DNA of 64,000 nucleotides from the NCBI GenBank assembly GCA_017452265.1, contig JAFTMS010000032.1:62001-126000 (forward strand), read 5' to 3'. The translations under genes were made by a program, and so were the position numbers. Below the pieces are notes generated by a model. The model made no database searches and was not told where the DNA came from. It was given only the letters and a program-made list of their open reading frames with translations. Positions 62,905-64,000 of the stretch are shown here, piece by piece. Position 1 is the stretch's first letter; every line of letters starts with the position of its first letter. Origin of the DNA: Bacteroidales bacterium (GTDB taxonomy: Bacteria; Bacteroidota; Bacteroidia; Bacteroidales; UBA932).

Positions 62905-64000
62905 ATGGACAAGATCTATTTTCCGAAAAAGTTCAGGGTGTATGCACCTCTGATTGTGCTCTTCATGCTTCTGGTGTTTCTGATGCCGAGAAACCCGAAG
63001 TTCAATTACGACTACAGGAAGGGCTCGCCGTGGATGTACGAGACACTGATCGCGCAGTTTGACTTTCCGGTGCTGAAGACGGAACAGCAGCTCCAGAGGG
63101 AGCGTGAAAGTGCCGGACAGAGCGTCATACCGTATTACAGGCACGATTCGAAGGTGGCGCTGAAGGCGGACCGTGCTTTGGCTGCTGTCGATTTCGGCAG
63201 CCATGCCTCGCTGAAGAGGGAAGTGGCTGATGTGCTTTCATCCGTCTATGCAAAGGGTGTGCTGGCGCCGGCGAAGAGCCAGAACGGAACGGATGTGCTG
63301 CAGAACGCCGAGGGCATCCTATATGTCCAGAAGGACAGGAGGGCCATAAAAGTGTCTGTAGATGAGGTATATACGCTGAATGATGCCAATATGAAGCTGC
63401 ACGAGAAAGTGGCTGCCGCATGTCCGGACTGCAATCTGGATTCGCTCTATTCTGCTACCGGTCTGATGCAGCTTATAGTTCCGGACCTCATCTACGACCA
63501 GCAGACGACCGATCTTGTGCATGATGAAGCAGTGGACTACATCTCCACGACGCAGGGAGTCGTGAGGGCAGGACAGACGATAGTATCCAACGGAGAAATC
63601 GTGACTGCTGAAATCGAACAGCTTCTCGAATCCTATAAGGCTGAATATGACGAGAACATAGGCTACAGCGGCCCTCAGGCCCTTCAGTGGTGCGGCAACG
63701 TACTCATATCCCTGGCCCTTGTCCTCGTGCTTTTCCTTTCGATATATTACAGCAACGCCCGTATTTTTGAGCAGTACAACAAGTATCTGTACCTTCTGCT
63801 CGTCTTCACGATAGCGGTTGTGGCCTCTTCGGTCGTGGCCCGTACGGACGCTTCGCTTTTCTATATGGTGCCTTTCACATTGATTGCGCTCTACCTGCTT
63901 GCTTTCTTCAAGAAGAGGATGGTCTTTGCCGTCTATGTGATTTCGCTTGTGCCGATGCTGATGTTCGCTCCGAACGGAATGGAGCTCTTCGTGATGTATC
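62905..64000 (+). CDS. PgpH-like 7TM-HD phosphohydrolase, 3'-truncated by window edge
   Basis: Open from ATG 62905 to the window end (365 codons visible). The N-terminus (MDKIYFPKKFRVY) leads into a first TM segment (residues 14-30), then a roughly 220-residue extracytoplasmic region with YYRHDSKVALKAD, VRAGQTIVSNGEIVTAEIEQLLESYK (a feature of the 7TMR-HDED extracellular domain), followed by TM helices from about residue 265 (QWCGNVLISLALVLVLFLSIYY, then FTIAVVASSVVAR). The HD catalytic domain would lie beyond the window. Family members such as Listeria PgpH hydrolyse cyclic di-AMP, so a role in second-messenger turnover is likely. Confidence 0.88.
   Translation, partial: MDKIYFPKKFRVYAPLIVLFMLLVFLMPRNPKFNYDYRKGSPWMYETLIAQFDFPVLKTEQQLQRERESAGQSVIPYYRHDSKVALKADRALAAVDFGSHASLKREVADVLSSVYAKGVLAPAKSQNGTDVLQNAEGILYVQKDRRAIKVSVDEVYTLNDANMKLHEKVAAACPDCNLDSLYSATGLMQLIVPDLIYDQQTTDLVHDEAVDYISTTQGVVRAGQTIVSNGEIVTAEIEQLLESYKAEYDENIGYSGPQALQWCGNVLISLALVLVLFLSIYYSNARIFEQYNKYLYLLLVFTIAVVASSVVARTDASLFYMVPFTLIALYLLAFFKKRMVFAVYVISLVPMLMFAPNGMELFVMY

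Overview
The window is a piece of a Bacteroidales chromosome (Bacteroidota), most likely from a gut commensal. The signs are a SusC/SusD pair, many lipoproteins with short signal peptides ending in a lipobox Cys, BACON, DUF1573, DUF4906 and GSCFA proteins, an AGE epimerase, and promoters of the Bacteroidota type (TTTG or TTG, about 19 bp, then TAnnTTTG) with no Shine-Dalgarno sequences. Genus is not resolved. No insertion sequence, integrase, phage gene or CRISPR array is visible, and no gene-free stretch exceeds about 300 bp.

Layout. 1-2123: the end of a subtilisin-like protease, a DUF1573 protein and a small lipoprotein. 2135-9290 (minus strand): stand-alone TrpB2, DnaK, and a two-gene surface lipoprotein unit (BACON protein and Omp28-like protein). 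9369-13939: a pseudouridine synthase coupled to a metallophosphoesterase, then a converging pair, 5'-nucleotidase with an outer-membrane-protein-like gene. 14209-15099: a GSCFA protein.

15096-35511 is the main accessory region, a polysaccharide utilization locus (PUL). On the minus strand lie a DUF4434-like putative glycosidase, a sugar-porter MFS permease and a NagC-like ROK regulator. Divergently, on the plus strand, come a GHL10-type lipoprotein, SusC, SusD, a DUF5018-like surface lipoprotein, a NAGPA-family phosphodiester glycosidase, a second GHL10-type lipoprotein and a BACON lipoprotein. Then follow an SGNH esterase, a lipoprotein FAD oxidoreductase and an N-acylglucosamine 2-epimerase. 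The NAGPA protein, the epimerase, the NagC-like regulator and the esterase together suggest a phosphodiester-linked and/or O-acetylated N-acetylhexosamine glycan as substrate. That is inference.

35718-46700: a DUF4906 (fimbrillin-like) lipoprotein followed by two tiny membrane proteins, a metallophosphoesterase and CE2-type esterase pair, a NagD-type HAD phosphatase, a GH3 beta-glucosidase, dUTPase and MurF. 46913-51543: tRNA-Glu(CTC), glycerate kinase, a DUF486 membrane protein, a GlmM-type phosphohexomutase coupled to a NamZ/DUF1343 homologue, and ribosomal protein L31 type B. 51599-54613 (minus strand): ftsE, nth and a long RluA-family protein. 54693 to the end: a large TPR protein with an outer-membrane beta-barrel partner, gyrB, a serine palmitoyltransferase-type enzyme and the start of a PgpH-like 7TM-HD phosphohydrolase cut by the window edge.

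Non-coding signals of note are a roughly 90-bp palindromic element present twice (10901 and 46729), a cluster of inverted repeats at 13956-14140, AT-rich palindromes in the PUL divergent promoter region, and a G8 run in the susC signal-peptide codons.
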